Numbered from the stretch's first letter, positions 20,012 to 29,169 are shown. The stretch is DNA of 64,000 nt from Sinosporangium siamense (GCF_016863435.1 NZ_BOOW01000012.1:1-64000); one strand, 5' to 3'. A program made the numbers and translations. The notes: generated by a model not told the origin, from the letters alone.

Positions 20012-22102
20012 TTACGCAGTGTGGTCGGCGCCGGCTGTGCCGTACGCGACCTTGTGCTCCCGGGCGTGGGCGGCGGCGAGGTGGTCTTGCAGCTCCGCGT
20101 GCCGGAAGCGATAGACCGGCCCCGCCGCTCGCAGCAGGCCCATCCGATGGGCGTCGTCGAGGAACGGCATGAGCCCGCGTGGCAGATGCCCCCGCCGGGC
20201 CAGCCGACATGTCATCACAAAGTAGGCGAGCCACGCCCGGCGGGAGCCAATGTTGAACTCGTCGACCCCCATGAGCCCGCCGAAGAGCCCACCGGTGACA
20301 CCCCCGGCGATCCCGGCGGCGGCCTCGCCCGCCCACGTGGCCACCAGCATGCCCGCGAAGGCGCCGAGGGCGCTTCCCCCTACACCGCCCGCCGCGCCGC
20401 CGAGAAGCCCGCCCAAGTATCCGTGGGTGTCGAAGAGCGCGTTCACCAGGGCGCCCGCCAGCCCTCCCGCGACCGCGAGGGCGAGCACTCGGCCGAGGTT
20501 GCGAGCCCGGTCCGCGCGCCAGGTGGCCATGGGGCTCGCCGCTCTTCCGGCGGCAGGGGCGACTTCGAGGCCGAGGGCGGGCCCGACGGCGAGGGTGATG
20601 ACAAGCCCGAGGCAGATCCCGAACACCGGCCCGCTGGAGACGGCGAACGAAAGACCGGTGAGCAGACCGAGCACGACCGCTGCGGCGAGGGGCACCGCGG
20701 CGTCCCGGCCCCGGAGGCGGAGGAGAGCGGGGCCGGGCTGGGCGTCCTTGGCGGCGGGACACGCCGAGATGAGCGTTCTGCCGATCAATCGTGCTGCGAC
20801 CAGGCCGACGACCGCCGCGAACACCCCCGCGACGACGCCTCCCAGGAGCCCGAGGACGACCATGCCGATCCCTATGGCGACCATGTGATCGCGCGGCGCG
20901 GGTGCGGTGCCGGTGCCGGTGAGGCGGGCCAGGCGCCACCAGGCCAGGTCACGGGTCCTGGGGGCGCCGTCCACGGTGGGCGATGTCATCGTGAAGGCCA
21001 GGTAGCCCAGCCACCGGCGTACTCGTGCGGGGTCGCGGCGGCGGGGGCGCGAGGTGTCGCCGTCCACGAGGGCGGGGATCAGGTGGTCGAGCAGGTGGGA
21101 GCGGAGGGCCGCCGCGTCCGGGAAGTCACCGAGCAGGTCGGCGGGGTCGGTGCCGCGCCGCATGTAGACGGTGCGTACCAGCCACAAGCCCAGGGGTGTC
21201 TGGCATAGCTCGGCTAGAGCCGTGTTTCGCGGGGGTGTGGTGGATAAGGCGTCGAGAATCCGATTCCACCCGGGACCGGGCTCTTGGGGAAGGCAGCTCC
21301 GGAGATGCTCCGCCGCGGTCGTGTGGCCGATCGGGAGGGGTTCGATCACCATGGCAGGGAAGGGCACGTCGTAGGGATACGCCTCAGTGCGACAGGTAAG
21401 TATCACCTGGTCGTCACCCCCGAGGCGGGCCGAGAGCGCGGTGAGGAACGCGGTGCGGGCGGGGGCGGGGAGTTCGTCCAGCCCGTCCAGAACGGGCAGC
21501 ACCCGGCCGCCGGCGATCAGGCGGCGGACGGCGTCGGGGTCGAGTGCCGCCGCGGGATAGTCCTGCGCCAGCCGGGCCGCGAACCAGTCGTGCGGATGGG
21601 GATGGAGCTCCGGATCCCACTCGGCGACGGGCAGCGGCACCGGCAGTGGCTCCCCGGGATGTCCGGCTCGCCGGCTGAGGAGTTCGCAAACCAGGCGCAT
21701 CGTGAGCGTGGACTTGCCGGTGCCCGAGCCGCCCAGGACGACCAGGCGCCGCCGCTCCATCGCGAGAAACTTGCGGGCCAGGGTGGCGACGTCGTCACCG
21801 TCTTCACCGGCCGGGCCCCAGCGCAGGGGGATCGGGCAGGGATCGTCCGCCTCGTCGCGCCACCGCTCGGCGACGAGATCGGCCAGGGTCTGCTCCGCCG
21901 TACCGGCTGTCTTGGCGGGCGGAGCTGATCGGCGGCGGGATAACTCGCCCCACACCAGCGCGCCGATCAAGAACACCACGGTGCTCCACACCGCGAGCGG
22001 CCACGCCGACCAGGAGATCTCCACGGTGGTGGCGGCCAGATTGCCCGCGAGCAGCAGGGCGACCGCCACAAGGGCGGTGGTGATCAAGGAGTGGGCACGC
22101 AC
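20012..22102 (-). CDS. Membrane-anchored NACHT-type NTPase
   Basis: This 696-residue STAND-class NTPase, predicted from its P-loop region, is bound to the membrane. Two N-terminal hydrophobic segments (about 7-25 and 34-52) precede the NACHT domain. Walker A GGSGTGKST is at 124-132, the NACHT-type Walker B VLPVLDGLDE at 201-210, and sensor-1-like VILTCRTEAYP near 233. The C-terminal half (from about 410) has six or more Gly/Ala-rich hydrophobic segments and ends in a soluble tail with YRFRHAELQDHLAA, a common end to NACHT helical regions. GTG 22102 has GGAGG five bases upstream. Such proteins act as regulated switches, some in phage defence, but no effector or defence genes adjoin. yaaA lies 73 bp upstream on the same strand. 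Confidence 0.88.
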   Translation of the reverse strand: MRAHSLITTALVAVALLLAGNLAATTVEISWSAWPLAVWSTVVFLIGALVWGELSRRRSAPPAKTAGTAEQTLADLVAERWRDEADDPCPIPLRWGPAGEDGDDVATLARKFLAMERRRLVVLGGSGTGKSTLTMRLVCELLSRRAGHPGEPLPVPLPVAEWDPELHPHPHDWFAARLAQDYPAAALDPDAVRRLIAGGRVLPVLDGLDELPAPARTAFLTALSARLGGDDQVILTCRTEAYPYDVPFPAMVIEPLPIGHTTAAEHLRSCLPQEPGPGWNRILDALSTTPPRNTALAELCQTPLGLWLVRTVYMRRGTDPADLLGDFPDAAALRSHLLDHLIPALVDGDTSRPRRRDPARVRRWLGYLAFTMTSPTVDGAPRTRDLAWWRLARLTGTGTAPAPRDHMVAIGIGMVVLGLLGGVVAGVFAAVVGLVAARLIGRTLISACPAAKDAQPGPALLRLRGRDAAVPLAAAVVLGLLTGLSFAVSSGPVFGICLGLVITLAVGPALGLEVAPAAGRAASPMATWRADRARNLGRVLALAVAGGLAGALVNALFDTHGYLGGLLGGAAGGVGGSALGAFAGMLVATWAGEAAAGIAGGVTGGLFGGLMGVDEFNIGSRRAWLAYFVMTCRLARRGHLPRGLMPFLDDAHRMGLLRAAGPVYRFRHAELQDHLAAAHAREHKVAYGTAGADHTA

Positions 22103-22175
22103 CCCTCCATCATGATCGCGGGCGAATTTCGGCGCTGGATGGTGACAACATTGTCACCCTGGAGCTGGGTCGGCC

Positions 22176-22907
22176 TTACGGCGAGAGCAGCACATCCAGG
22201 CGCCGACCGTCGAGACGCACGTCGTAATCGAGGTCGATGAGGGTCTTGGCCAGCTCGTCGGGGGTCTCGGGGGTGTTGTCCGCGAGGAGCAGGGAACGGG
22301 CGACCGCACCACGTGTCGCCTTCGCCATGTGACTCACCACTTTGCCCCCCTTCAACACCCGCACCGACACACCTCGCCGTCCCGGCGGCCACGCCGGGGC
22401 GTATGTCGACGACCGCATGTCCACCACCAGGCTTGTGGACCCGTCGAGGGCGGCGCTCACCACCGGCCGCCAGAAGGTGCCGAGAGGTCCGAGAGGAGGC
22501 AGTTTCACGCCCATCGACAAGCGGTATGGCGGCACCCGGTCGGCCGGCCTGAGCACGCCCCAGAGCCCGGAGAAGACCAGCAGCGCCTCGTCGGCCCGTC
22601 GCCGCGCGGCCGGGGGAAGGTCGCCGAGGCGCAGGTTGTCGTAGAGGACCCCGGTGTAGAGCTCGGCCGCAGGCAGGGCAGGGGCGGTGCGCAGTGTGCG
22701 GTTTTTCGCGACCTCACCCGACTGCCCGGGGGAGAGGGTGAGTGTCTCCCGTGCCCGCTCCTCGTCGCCGCCGCAGAGCGCGAGCAGGGCGGACAGAACG
22801 CGCTCCCGGGCCTCGTTGAGGGAAGGAAAACTCAGCGAGGCCGGATCGAGCGCGGGGCCGTGCCCTGCGGCGGCTTTGCCCTCGGAGGGGGGCAGGAGGA
22901 TCAGCAC
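22176..22907 (-). CDS. yaaA: Peroxide stress protein YaaA
   Basis: This 243-residue protein is of the YaaA/DUF328 family, a cytoplasmic DNA-binding protein that in E. coli limits free iron under peroxide stress. MLILLPPSEGK is the diagnostic N-terminus. LYTGVLYDNL, FSGLWGVLRPADRVPPYRLS and the conserved LVVDMRSSTYAPAW follow, then VVSHMAKATRGAVAR. It is full length and starts at ATG 22907. The NACHT gene follows on the same strand after 73 bp, so co-transcription is possible but not shown. Confidence 0.94.
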   Translation of the reverse strand: MLILLPPSEGKAAAGHGPALDPASLSFPSLNEARERVLSALLALCGGDEERARETLTLSPGQSGEVAKNRTLRTAPALPAAELYTGVLYDNLRLGDLPPAARRRADEALLVFSGLWGVLRPADRVPPYRLSMGVKLPPLGPLGTFWRPVVSAALDGSTSLVVDMRSSTYAPAWPPGRRGVSVRVLKGGKVVSHMAKATRGAVARSLLLADNTPETPDELAKTLIDLDYDVRLDGRRLDVLLSP

Positions 22908-22997
22908 GAGCCCTGACTCTATCGTCCGCCCTGGTCGCAGGGGGTGCGCCAGAGGGATTTCGGTGGGGCCGGGGGTGGCCCCTCCGGTGCGCCGGGG

Positions 22998-23180
22998 TCA
23001 GCGCTCGGCGGCGGCCTCCCACTGGGAGCAGGGGTTGAGCGCGTAGTGCTGGTAGATCGTCCCGATGGGCTTGCTGCCGGCTTCAGGGAATTTCACCACG
23101 TCTGGTCCCGGACCGCAGATGCAGTGGGCGTTCGGCTCGTGCTCGACCACGTCATCTACCGGTCTTACATGCACAATCAC
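22998..23180 (-). CDS. Small Cys-containing protein, phage-like hypothetical
   Basis: A 60-residue frame starts at GTG 23180, with GGGGGAA seven bases upstream. The sequence (HVRPVDDVVEHEPNAHCICG, then GTIYQHYALNPCSQWE) resembles small proteins of actinophages and prophages with a V.P..D..EH....C.CGP core and a following H..L motif. Two close cysteines (C-I-C) and a later one could bind metal. Nothing else phage-like is next to it, and its function is unknown. It precedes yaaA on the same strand by 90 bp. Confidence 0.6.
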   Translation of the reverse strand: MIVHVRPVDDVVEHEPNAHCICGPGPDVVKFPEAGSKPIGTIYQHYALNPCSQWEAAAER

Positions 23181-23738
23181 GCTAGTTCCCCCGTTCGACC
23201 ACGCAAGTGGCGGATAGGGCAAACCTAATCCCAAGGGAGGTCTAGCGCTATGGCTACCTGGGTAAAGTCACAGAGGGTTAGGGTGCGTGACTCTATGGAC
23301 TCGGTGGTTCAAGGTTCTGGGCATGCCGATGTATCGGTGTCCGGGACTTTGAGGATGGGTGACGGCTCGCGGCCGGGGGGTGTGGCTTCGCCGTACATCG
23401 GTTCCCGGGGAACGTGCGCCCGCCCTTCGGGGAGGGGCGGTGTGTCCGGCTCGCTCAAGGGCGAGAGTGCGGCTTCAGGCCAGGGGTGTGGCTTCGCCGT
23501 GCACCGGCCCCCGAAGGGCATGCGTCGCGCCCCGGCCTCCGGTTTGTGGGAGAGCGGGGCGCGTGCCGCGCCGATTGTCGGACTATTTCGTGATCTGAAT
23601 GTTTCACGGGATGGGGCGCGGCTGCGGTCCCCTTGATCTAAATTGGGGATCTTGGCCCTCGGGAGTGGTGAGGAGGCGGATGGCGTCGTGATGAGGAACG
23701 CTGGTATCCGCCTGGATATGGGGGTTGGGGAAGCGTCG
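23181..23738. other. Intergenic region with a 25-bp imperfect repeat
   Basis: I see no gene. A 128-codon plus-strand frame (23250-23636) is probably not real: it lacks normal codon bias and includes two copies of a repeat, GGGGTGTGGCTTCGCCGT... at 23377-23401 and 23483-23507, which differ at two positions. The first holds the dispersed GCCGTAC motif described in the findings. Confidence 0.5.
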
Positions 23739-23969
23739 TCAGCGCTCCCCGTCGCGGGCTGTCGTAGAGGTTTCGCTGAGCCTGGCCGACTCGTCAAGAA
23801 TGTCGGCGCCCTTGTCGCGCAGTGCTGCGACGTGCTGACGCCCGTGGTGGGCACAGAACAGCAGCTCCCCGCCGATCGGCAGGGTCGCGCGAACATAGGC
23901 TTGGGCGCCGCAGCGGTCACACCGGTCCAGGGCCGTCAGCGGCTTGGTGGGGGCGAGAGCTCCAGTCAC
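23739..23969 (-). CDS. DUF7455 family protein
   Basis: This 76-residue actinobacterial protein is of unknown function. LTALDRCDRCGAQAYVRATL and GELLFCAHHGRQHVAAL are the family signature. The CxxC...CxxH arrangement suggests a single zinc-binding knuckle, so a nucleic-acid or protein contact role is plausible but unproven. GTG 23969 is preceded by AAAGG. In many actinomycetes this family lies near the principal sigma factor and the second gyrase-like B gene, as it does here (parE begins 246 bp away, divergently). Confidence 0.88.
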   Translation of the reverse strand: MTGALAPTKPLTALDRCDRCGAQAYVRATLPIGGELLFCAHHGRQHVAALRDKGADILDESARLSETSTTARDGER

Positions 23970-24215
23970 GTATCGCCTTTCGGGTCATCCCTGCGAGAGC
24001 GGGGATCTGGCGTCAGTCACTTGGGACAACATCTAACCCGACCTGAACGTTCCCAATCGCGTCGACGCTACGCCGAGAGCGGAATGTGTTGGAAAGTGAC
24101 ACGGAGCTGGCCGTGGGTAACACCAAACGCCTCCTGATGGCAAGCTTGTACGCGCACTACGGGGAAGCGCTGTAAGCTGCGCACTGGTGTTCGATGTGGG
24201 ACTCTGGGAGTGGGT

Positions 24216-26285
24216 GTGACCGCAGTAAGCACGGAGACGGGTTACACGGCCCGTCACCTGTCGGTGTTGGAGGGCCTTGAGGCGGTCCGCAAACGCCCGG
24301 GTATGTATATCGGGTCCACCGATAGCCGCGGTCTCATGCATTGCCTTTGGGAGATCGTGGACAACGGCGTCGACGAGGCGCTGGCGGGCCACTGCTCGCG
24401 CATCGAGGTGGTGTTGCATCCCGACGACTCGATCGAGGTCCGGGACAACGGGCGAGGCATCCCCGTCGACATCGAGCCCAAGAGCGGCCTCGCGGGTGTC
24501 GAGCTGGTTTACACCAAGCTCCACGCGGGCGGGAAGTTCGGCGGCGGCTCCTACGGCGCCTCGGGCGGCCTTCACGGCGTCGGCGCCTCGGTGGTCAACG
24601 CCCTCTCCTCGCGCCTTGACATCGAGGTCGACCGCGGCCGCGTGCACGCGATCAGCTTTCGGCGCGGCGTGCCCGGCGTCTTCGACGGCGACGGGCCGAA
24701 GGCCAAGTTCAAGAAGAAGTCCGGCCTGCGCGACAGCGGGCCGCTGGCTCAGCCGGGCACGGGCACTCGTGTGCGGTTTTGGGCCGACCGCCAGATCTTT
24801 CTGCCCGAGGCGGAGGTCTCCCTCGACGAGATCCACGTCCGGCTGAGGCAGACCGCCTTCCTCGTGCCCGGCCTGACCCTGGTCGTGACCGACGCCCGGG
24901 GTGAGGAGCCTCAGGAGGAGACGTTCCGCTTCGAGGGCGGCATCTCCGAGTTCACCGAGTTCCTCGCCCGCGACGAGGGCGTCTGCGACGTGCTGCGCCT
25001 GCAGGGTGTCGGCCACTTCCGCGAGACGGTGCCGGTGCTCGACGAGCAGGGGCACATGACCCCGACCAGCGTCGAGCGCGAGCTCACCGTCGACGTCGCC
25101 GTGCGCTGGGGCAAGGGTTACGAGTCGACCGTGCGGTCGTTCGTCAACGTGATCGCCACGCCCAAGGGCGGCACCCACGTCACCGGTTTCGAGCGTGCCC
25201 TCGTGCGCACCATCAACGAGCAGCTCCGCGAGACCCGCCTGCTCAAGAACGGCGACGACGCGGTCACCAAGGAGGACATCCTTGAGGGCCTCACCGCCGT
25301 TGTGACCGTGCGGGTGCCCGAGCCGCAGTTCGAGGGCCAGACCAAGGAGGTGCTCGGCACCTCCGCGGCCAACCGCATCGTCTCCCACGTGGTGTCCCGC
25401 GACCTCAAGGAGCTCTTCGCCGGCACCAAGCGCGCGCAGAAGCTCCAGCTCCGGGCCGTCCTCGAAAAGATCGTCGCCGCGGCCAAGGCCCGCATCGCCG
25501 CTCGCGAGCACCGCGACAACCAGCGGCGCAAGAGCGCCCTTGAGAGCTCGGCGCTGCCCGCCAAGCTCGTCGACTGCCGCAGCGACGACGTCGACCGCAG
25601 CGAGCTCTTCATCGTGGAGGGAGACTCGGCGCTCGGCACGGCCAAACTCGCCCGCGACTCGGAGTTCCAGGCTCTCCTGCCGATCCGCGGCAAGATCCTC
25701 AACGTGCAGAAGGCCTCGGTCAGCGACATGCTGAAGAACACCGAGTGCGCCGCGATCATCCAGGTGGTCGGCGCCGGCTCCGGGCGGTCCTTCGACATCT
25801 CCGCCGCCCGTTACGGCAAGATCATCCTGATGGCCGACGCCGACGTCGACGGCGCCCACATCCGCTGCCTGCTTTTGACCCTCTTCCACCGCTACATGAA
25901 GCCGCTGGTCGAGGCCGGCCGCGTCTTCGCGGCGGTCCCGCCCCTGCACCGCATCGAGGTCACCAACCCCGGCCGGGGGCAGGACAAGGTCATCTACACC
26001 TACTCCGACGCCGAACTCCACAAGGTCCTGCGCGACCTTGAGCGCAAGGGCAAGCGTTGGAAGGACCCTGTGCAGCGTTACAAGGGTCTGGGTGAGATGG
26101 ACGCCGACCAGCTCGCCGAAACCACCATGGACCCCCGCCACCGTGTGCTCCGCCGCGTGCGCATCGACCAGGTGGAGGCGGCCGAGGAGGTCTTCAGCCT
26201 GCTCATGGGCAGCGAGGTCGCCCCTCGGCGCGAGTTCATCGTCAAGAGCGCCGCGGACGTCGACCGCGACCAGATCGACGCCTGA
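24216..26285 (+). CDS. parE: Type IIA topoisomerase subunit B (ParE/GyrB2)
   Basis: This 689-residue ATPase subunit is of a second type II topoisomerase that should pair with the ParC-like gene at 29170-31671. The GHKL domain has EIVDNGVDEALAG, DNGRGIPVD and GGLHGVGASVVNALS. The transducer follows, and the TOPRIM domain shows FIVEGDSALGTAK and MADADVDGAHIRCLLL with its metal-binding aspartates. The C-terminus ends PRREFIVKSAADVDRDQIDA. GTG 24216, five bases after GGGAG, is preferred to GTG 24210. It is likely to act in chromosome decatenation. Confidence 0.95.
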   Translation: MTAVSTETGYTARHLSVLEGLEAVRKRPGMYIGSTDSRGLMHCLWEIVDNGVDEALAGHCSRIEVVLHPDDSIEVRDNGRGIPVDIEPKSGLAGVELVYTKLHAGGKFGGGSYGASGGLHGVGASVVNALSSRLDIEVDRGRVHAISFRRGVPGVFDGDGPKAKFKKKSGLRDSGPLAQPGTGTRVRFWADRQIFLPEAEVSLDEIHVRLRQTAFLVPGLTLVVTDARGEEPQEETFRFEGGISEFTEFLARDEGVCDVLRLQGVGHFRETVPVLDEQGHMTPTSVERELTVDVAVRWGKGYESTVRSFVNVIATPKGGTHVTGFERALVRTINEQLRETRLLKNGDDAVTKEDILEGLTAVVTVRVPEPQFEGQTKEVLGTSAANRIVSHVVSRDLKELFAGTKRAQKLQLRAVLEKIVAAAKARIAAREHRDNQRRKSALESSALPAKLVDCRSDDVDRSELFIVEGDSALGTAKLARDSEFQALLPIRGKILNVQKASVSDMLKNTECAAIIQVVGAGSGRSFDISAARYGKIILMADADVDGAHIRCLLLTLFHRYMKPLVEAGRVFAAVPPLHRIEVTNPGRGQDKVIYTYSDAELHKVLRDLERKGKRWKDPVQRYKGLGEMDADQLAETTMDPRHRVLRRVRIDQVEAAEEVFSLLMGSEVAPRREFIVKSAADVDRDQIDA

Positions 26286-26901
26286 CCTCTCCCGCGCCCG
26301 TCCCCGCGATCGTGGATGGGCTCTGCCGCGCGCTGTGACGGTCTTTCGGGGCTGTTGCCGCCCTGGGTGAGATCCTGGGGTCACCCTGTGCTGTTTGGCG
26401 CGCTCCAGGCTTTCCGGGGCCGTGTTTCCAGCGGTGCCGTGCTGCGCTGTACGGCGTGGCGTTTGCGGGCTGTGCCGTACGGTGTGGCCTCGCTTTATGC
26501 GTCGGTGCGCGTTTGCCGGGACTCGTCGGCAGTGTCCTGCTTGCCGCCCTGGGGATGAGCCGATGTGGAATGTGTCGCGAATGTGCGAGGCGATCCCGTG
26601 CCGCAAAGCCCATCGCGCTCGCCGATGAGGGGGGCGGCACGAGCCTTGACGCGTGCTCTGCGGTTTGCGTGGTCAGTGGCTGGGATCCCGTCCCGACGTC
26701 AAAGGCCGTGTCCGGTCGGACTGGGAACGTTTCCGTGGACGACATCGGGGCGGTCGCCCTGCTGCGCGGTTGGGCCACAGCGCTGTTCCGGGGGGGTTCC
26801 GCTGGGTGTTGCCCGTGTGGTCGGCGGGCGGCCGAGGCGGGCCCGGGAACGTTCCTGGCCCGCCTCGGTTCCTGCCGCTGTCCCGGGGATCGGTGAGAGT
26901 G
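26286..26901. other. Intergenic region, no gene
   Basis: 616 bp lie between parE and the convergent carbonic anhydrase gene. Several overlapping frames are open on both strands, but none has a ribosome-binding site with coding bias. A copy of the dispersed GCCGTAC motif lies at 26474-26480 (in GGGCTGTGCCGTACGG). No clear terminator was found. Confidence 0.5.
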
Positions 26902-27408
26902 TCAGGAGGTGAGGTCGATTGGGGTGAGGCGCCCGGTGTTGACGTTGTACAGGGCGCCGCCGACCGCCAGGTCCGCTGGGAGGAACGGGCTCGTGCGGAT
27001 GCGGGTGAGGTCGTGGTGGAGTGCCGCTTGCTGGTCGGGGACGGTGTGGAACTCCAGGCTCCGGGTGTTCATCCCGTGTTCAGCGCTGATCAGGTCGTGC
27101 ACGTCCTCGTCCGTCAGTTTGGACATGCGGCAGTCGGTGTGGGGCATGACGAGCACCCGGTGCACGCCGAGGAGATAGACCGCCAGGACTAGTGTGCGCA
27201 GAACGTCGTCGGTGACGCGGGCCCCGGCGTTGCGCAGGATCTTGGCGTCACCCGCCTTGAGGCCGAGGAGGCCAAGGGGGTCGATCCGGGAGTCCATGCA
27301 GGTGACAACGGCCAGGCCACGGGCTGCTCTGCCCGTCAGGTCCGAGTCGGTGAAGGTGGCGGCGTAGCGCTGGTTGGCGACCAACAGGTCGTCGAACGCA
27401 TCGCTCAA
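26902..27408 (-). CDS. Beta-class carbonic anhydrase
   Basis: This 168-residue enzyme interconverts CO2 and bicarbonate in the cytoplasm. Zinc ligands are visible in the usual order: Cys-Asp-Ser-Arg in VVTCMDSRID, and His with Cys in VMPHTDCRMS, which is the H..C pair. The aspartate-arginine dyad of the first motif is intact. A TTG start at 27408 is proposed, because GGAGAGG lies six bases before it; a second in-frame TTG at 27435 would add nine residues that overlap that site. The length fits the short actinobacterial beta family. It is a lone gene, read towards parE. Confidence 0.9.
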   Translation of the reverse strand: MSDAFDDLLVANQRYAATFTDSDLTGRAARGLAVVTCMDSRIDPLGLLGLKAGDAKILRNAGARVTDDVLRTLVLAVYLLGVHRVLVMPHTDCRMSKLTDEDVHDLISAEHGMNTRSLEFHTVPDQQAALHHDLTRIRTSPFLPADLAVGGALYNVNTGRLTPIDLTS

Positions 27409-27627
27409 GGTAGACCCTCTCCTCCGAGATGCCAATGGGGACTAGACACTCCCAAGATGATTCCGCATGCCCCAATAGTCAAAGTTGCGGGGGTGGCCAT
27501 TTGGCGACAGTCGGCGGTGGCGGTAACTTAGGGTGACGAGTGGGTCACGTGGGGTCGCATAATGGTTGCCCGTTAAGCACGTGAGTTTTTCGAGCGGCGG
27601 GGGCCGTTCGTCGAGCGAGGAGCACCC

Positions 27628-27939
27628 ATGGGCAAGACCGAGATGCTGGCGGACTTTCTTCGAGCCCAGGCACGCCGTCAGCTCGACCGGGTCGAATACC
27701 GCGACGACGGTCGCAACGCCCGATGTGCCCTGGCCCTGCTGGACGCCGCGCTTTACGCGACCGAGCTTGAGGAAGACGATGCGCTGATCGTTGAGCTCAC
27801 GGAGGCCGGCTGCTTCGGCCCCGCGCAGTTTGACCCGGGAGAGGAGGCCACGCGGGCCGTCCGCGCCTGGGAGGGCGGCGAGCCGCGTGACCTTCTCCGC
27901 TTCGTGGTGATGATCTCGAAGGTGCAGTTGATGAGCTGA
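27628..27939 (+). CDS. Small conserved hypothetical protein
   Basis: A 103-residue, strongly acidic and helical protein (ATELEEDDALIVELTEAGCF) with one cysteine and no signal or membrane segment. GGAG stands eight bases before ATG 27628. Codon use is typical of the genome and a terminator follows at once, so it is probably real. No domain recognised. It converges on the thioredoxin-fold gene with only seven bases between the stops. Confidence 0.65.
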   Translation: MGKTEMLADFLRAQARRQLDRVEYRDDGRNARCALALLDAALYATELEEDDALIVELTEAGCFGPAQFDPGEEATRAVRAWEGGEPRDLLRFVVMISKVQLMS

Positions 27940-27940
27940 G

Positions 27941-27956
27941 ACCCGCTTAGGCGGGT
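27941..27956. terminator. Bidirectional terminator hairpin
   Basis: ACCCGC TTAG GCGGGT is a perfect 6-bp stem with a 4-base loop between the convergent genes. Its loop contains the TAA stop of the leftward thioredoxin-fold gene. It could terminate both transcripts. Confidence 0.6.
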
Positions 27957-28507
27957 TCGTTGCCCGGCTTCCACTTGATGCCGCACCCGAGGCTGGGGGC
28001 CTGTTCGGGGGCGGGCTGGCCGGCCAGCACGGCGTCGGTGGCCGCTCGCAGCGACGAGCCGGTCACCGGCACGTCGTTCTTGGGACGGGCACCGTCGAAC
28101 TCTCCCCGGTAGGCCAGCTTCAGGTCACCGTCGTAGAGGAAGAAATCCGGCGTGCAGGCCGCGCGATAGGCGCGTGCCGTCTCCTGGGTCTCGTCGAGGA
28201 GGTAGGCGAAGGGGAAACCCGCTCGCCGTGCCTGCTCGGCTAGGTGGGCGGCATCGTCGTCGGGGTAGGCGACCATGTCGTTGCTCGCGATGGCCACTGT
28301 GACGATCCGGCCCGCGTAGTCCGCGGCGAAGGCGCCGATGCCATGCTCGATGCGTCGCACGTAGGGACAGTGGTTCGACAGGAAAATCACCAATGTCGCG
28401 GGCGCACCCTTGAGGTCGCGCAGAGCGACCCTCCCGCCGCCCACGGCCGGAAGGTCGAAATCAGGCGCGGGTGTGCCGAGAGGAACCATAAACGAACTGA
28501 CAGCCAT
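27947..28507 (-). CDS. Thioredoxin-fold (AhpC/TSA-like) protein
   Basis: This 186-residue soluble protein is of the thioredoxin family. The N-terminus (MVPLGTPAPDFDLPAVGGGR) and the -10 strand LVIFLSNHCPYVRRIEHGIG fit peroxiredoxin/ResA-like folds. The usual CxxC is absent: a single cysteine sits in NHCPYVRR, and a second (AACTPDFFLYDGD) falls where some family members keep the resolving Cys. It may therefore be a peroxidase-like rather than disulfide-reductase protein. ATG 28507 (MAVSS) matches the usual family start; ATG 28516 and GTG 28522 are alternatives. The C-terminus has a further Cys (LGCGIKWKPG). Confidence 0.85.
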   Translation of the reverse strand: MAVSSFMVPLGTPAPDFDLPAVGGGRVALRDLKGAPATLVIFLSNHCPYVRRIEHGIGAFAADYAGRIVTVAIASNDMVAYPDDDAAHLAEQARRAGFPFAYLLDETQETARAYRAACTPDFFLYDGDLKLAYRGEFDGARPKNDVPVTGSSLRAATDAVLAGQPAPEQAPSLGCGIKWKPGNEPA

Positions 28508-28866
28508 GTTCACCATTGTCACAAAGCCCAGCCGATCCCACAGCGCGGCCCGCCGTCACGCCGCGAGACAACCCGATCAAGCCCCTCCGCGCGGCCCATG
28601 GTGGCCGCCCGAACTCGCCCTGTCTCACGGCCGCGGCGGTGCCCGGCCGTGAACTTGGTCGGTGTGGTTGCGGTGTCGGCTGGCGGCCACTTCGCCTCGC
28701 CGGCTTCGCCGTACGCCTGCCGTTCCACCCGGTTACGGAGTTGGTTGTGGCTGTCCACTGTGGGCCTGTGACGGGACAACGCCGGCTCACGACCGCGGTT
28801 TGGGAGGCGGCGGATTCCCGGGGCAACGTGATCGGCTCACGTGACCGCCGAGCCCAGGCGTGCGGC
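28508..28866. other. Intergenic region, no gene
   Basis: No supported gene. A copy of the GCCGTAC motif lies at 28708-28714 in the GGCTTCGCCGTAC context shared with other intergenic sites. Short frames on both strands have no ribosome-binding site. Confidence 0.4.
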
Positions 28867-29104
28867 TTAGGCGAAGGGGACGCCGTCGGAGGCGCCGGAC
28901 AGGGAGGGGCGGGGGGAGAACGCCACTAAGGTCAGGGTGATCTCGTGGGCGTGCCCGCCGCTCTCGGTGCGAAGGGTGGCGGTGGCGTTGCCGTTCGGGG
29001 TGAGTGTGATGGTGTCGCTGACCTGCAGGTTGTGCACGAACAGGATCTCGTTGAGGGTGACGTCCCGGCCGCAGGCCGGCCCGGGTTCGTTCGTCCGCGT
29101 CCAC
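28867..29104 (-). pseudogene. Orphan 3' gene fragment beside parC
   Basis: A clear coding-like frame of about 78 codons ends at TAA 28867 and begins right after an in-frame TAG near 29104, with no start codon at its head. It reads CGRDVTLNEILFVHNLQVSD, then a beta-rich stretch (TITLTPNGNATATLRTESGG, HAHEITLTLVAFSPRP). The protein looks like the C-terminus of a beta-sandwich or secreted protein, but I cannot name the family. The 5' part is missing and parC's terminator follows directly, so it appears truncated by deletion or rearrangement. Confidence 0.55.
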
Positions 29105-29133
29105 TAGGACGGGCGCGAGGGGATGGTGTCGGT

Positions 29134-29159
29134 CGGCCAGAGGCGGGTGCCTCTGGCCG
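29134..29159 (-). terminator. Hairpin terminator after parC
   Basis: CGGCCAGAGGC and GCCTCTGGCCG form an 11-bp perfect stem with loop GGGT, 11 bp past the parC stop. No T-run follows, common in GC-rich actinomycetes. Confidence 0.75.
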
Positions 29160-29169
29160 TCCGGGGTGG

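Noticed and set aside
23250-23636. 128-codon plus-strand frame
   Set aside because: Contains two copies of an intergenic repeat and lacks coding bias.
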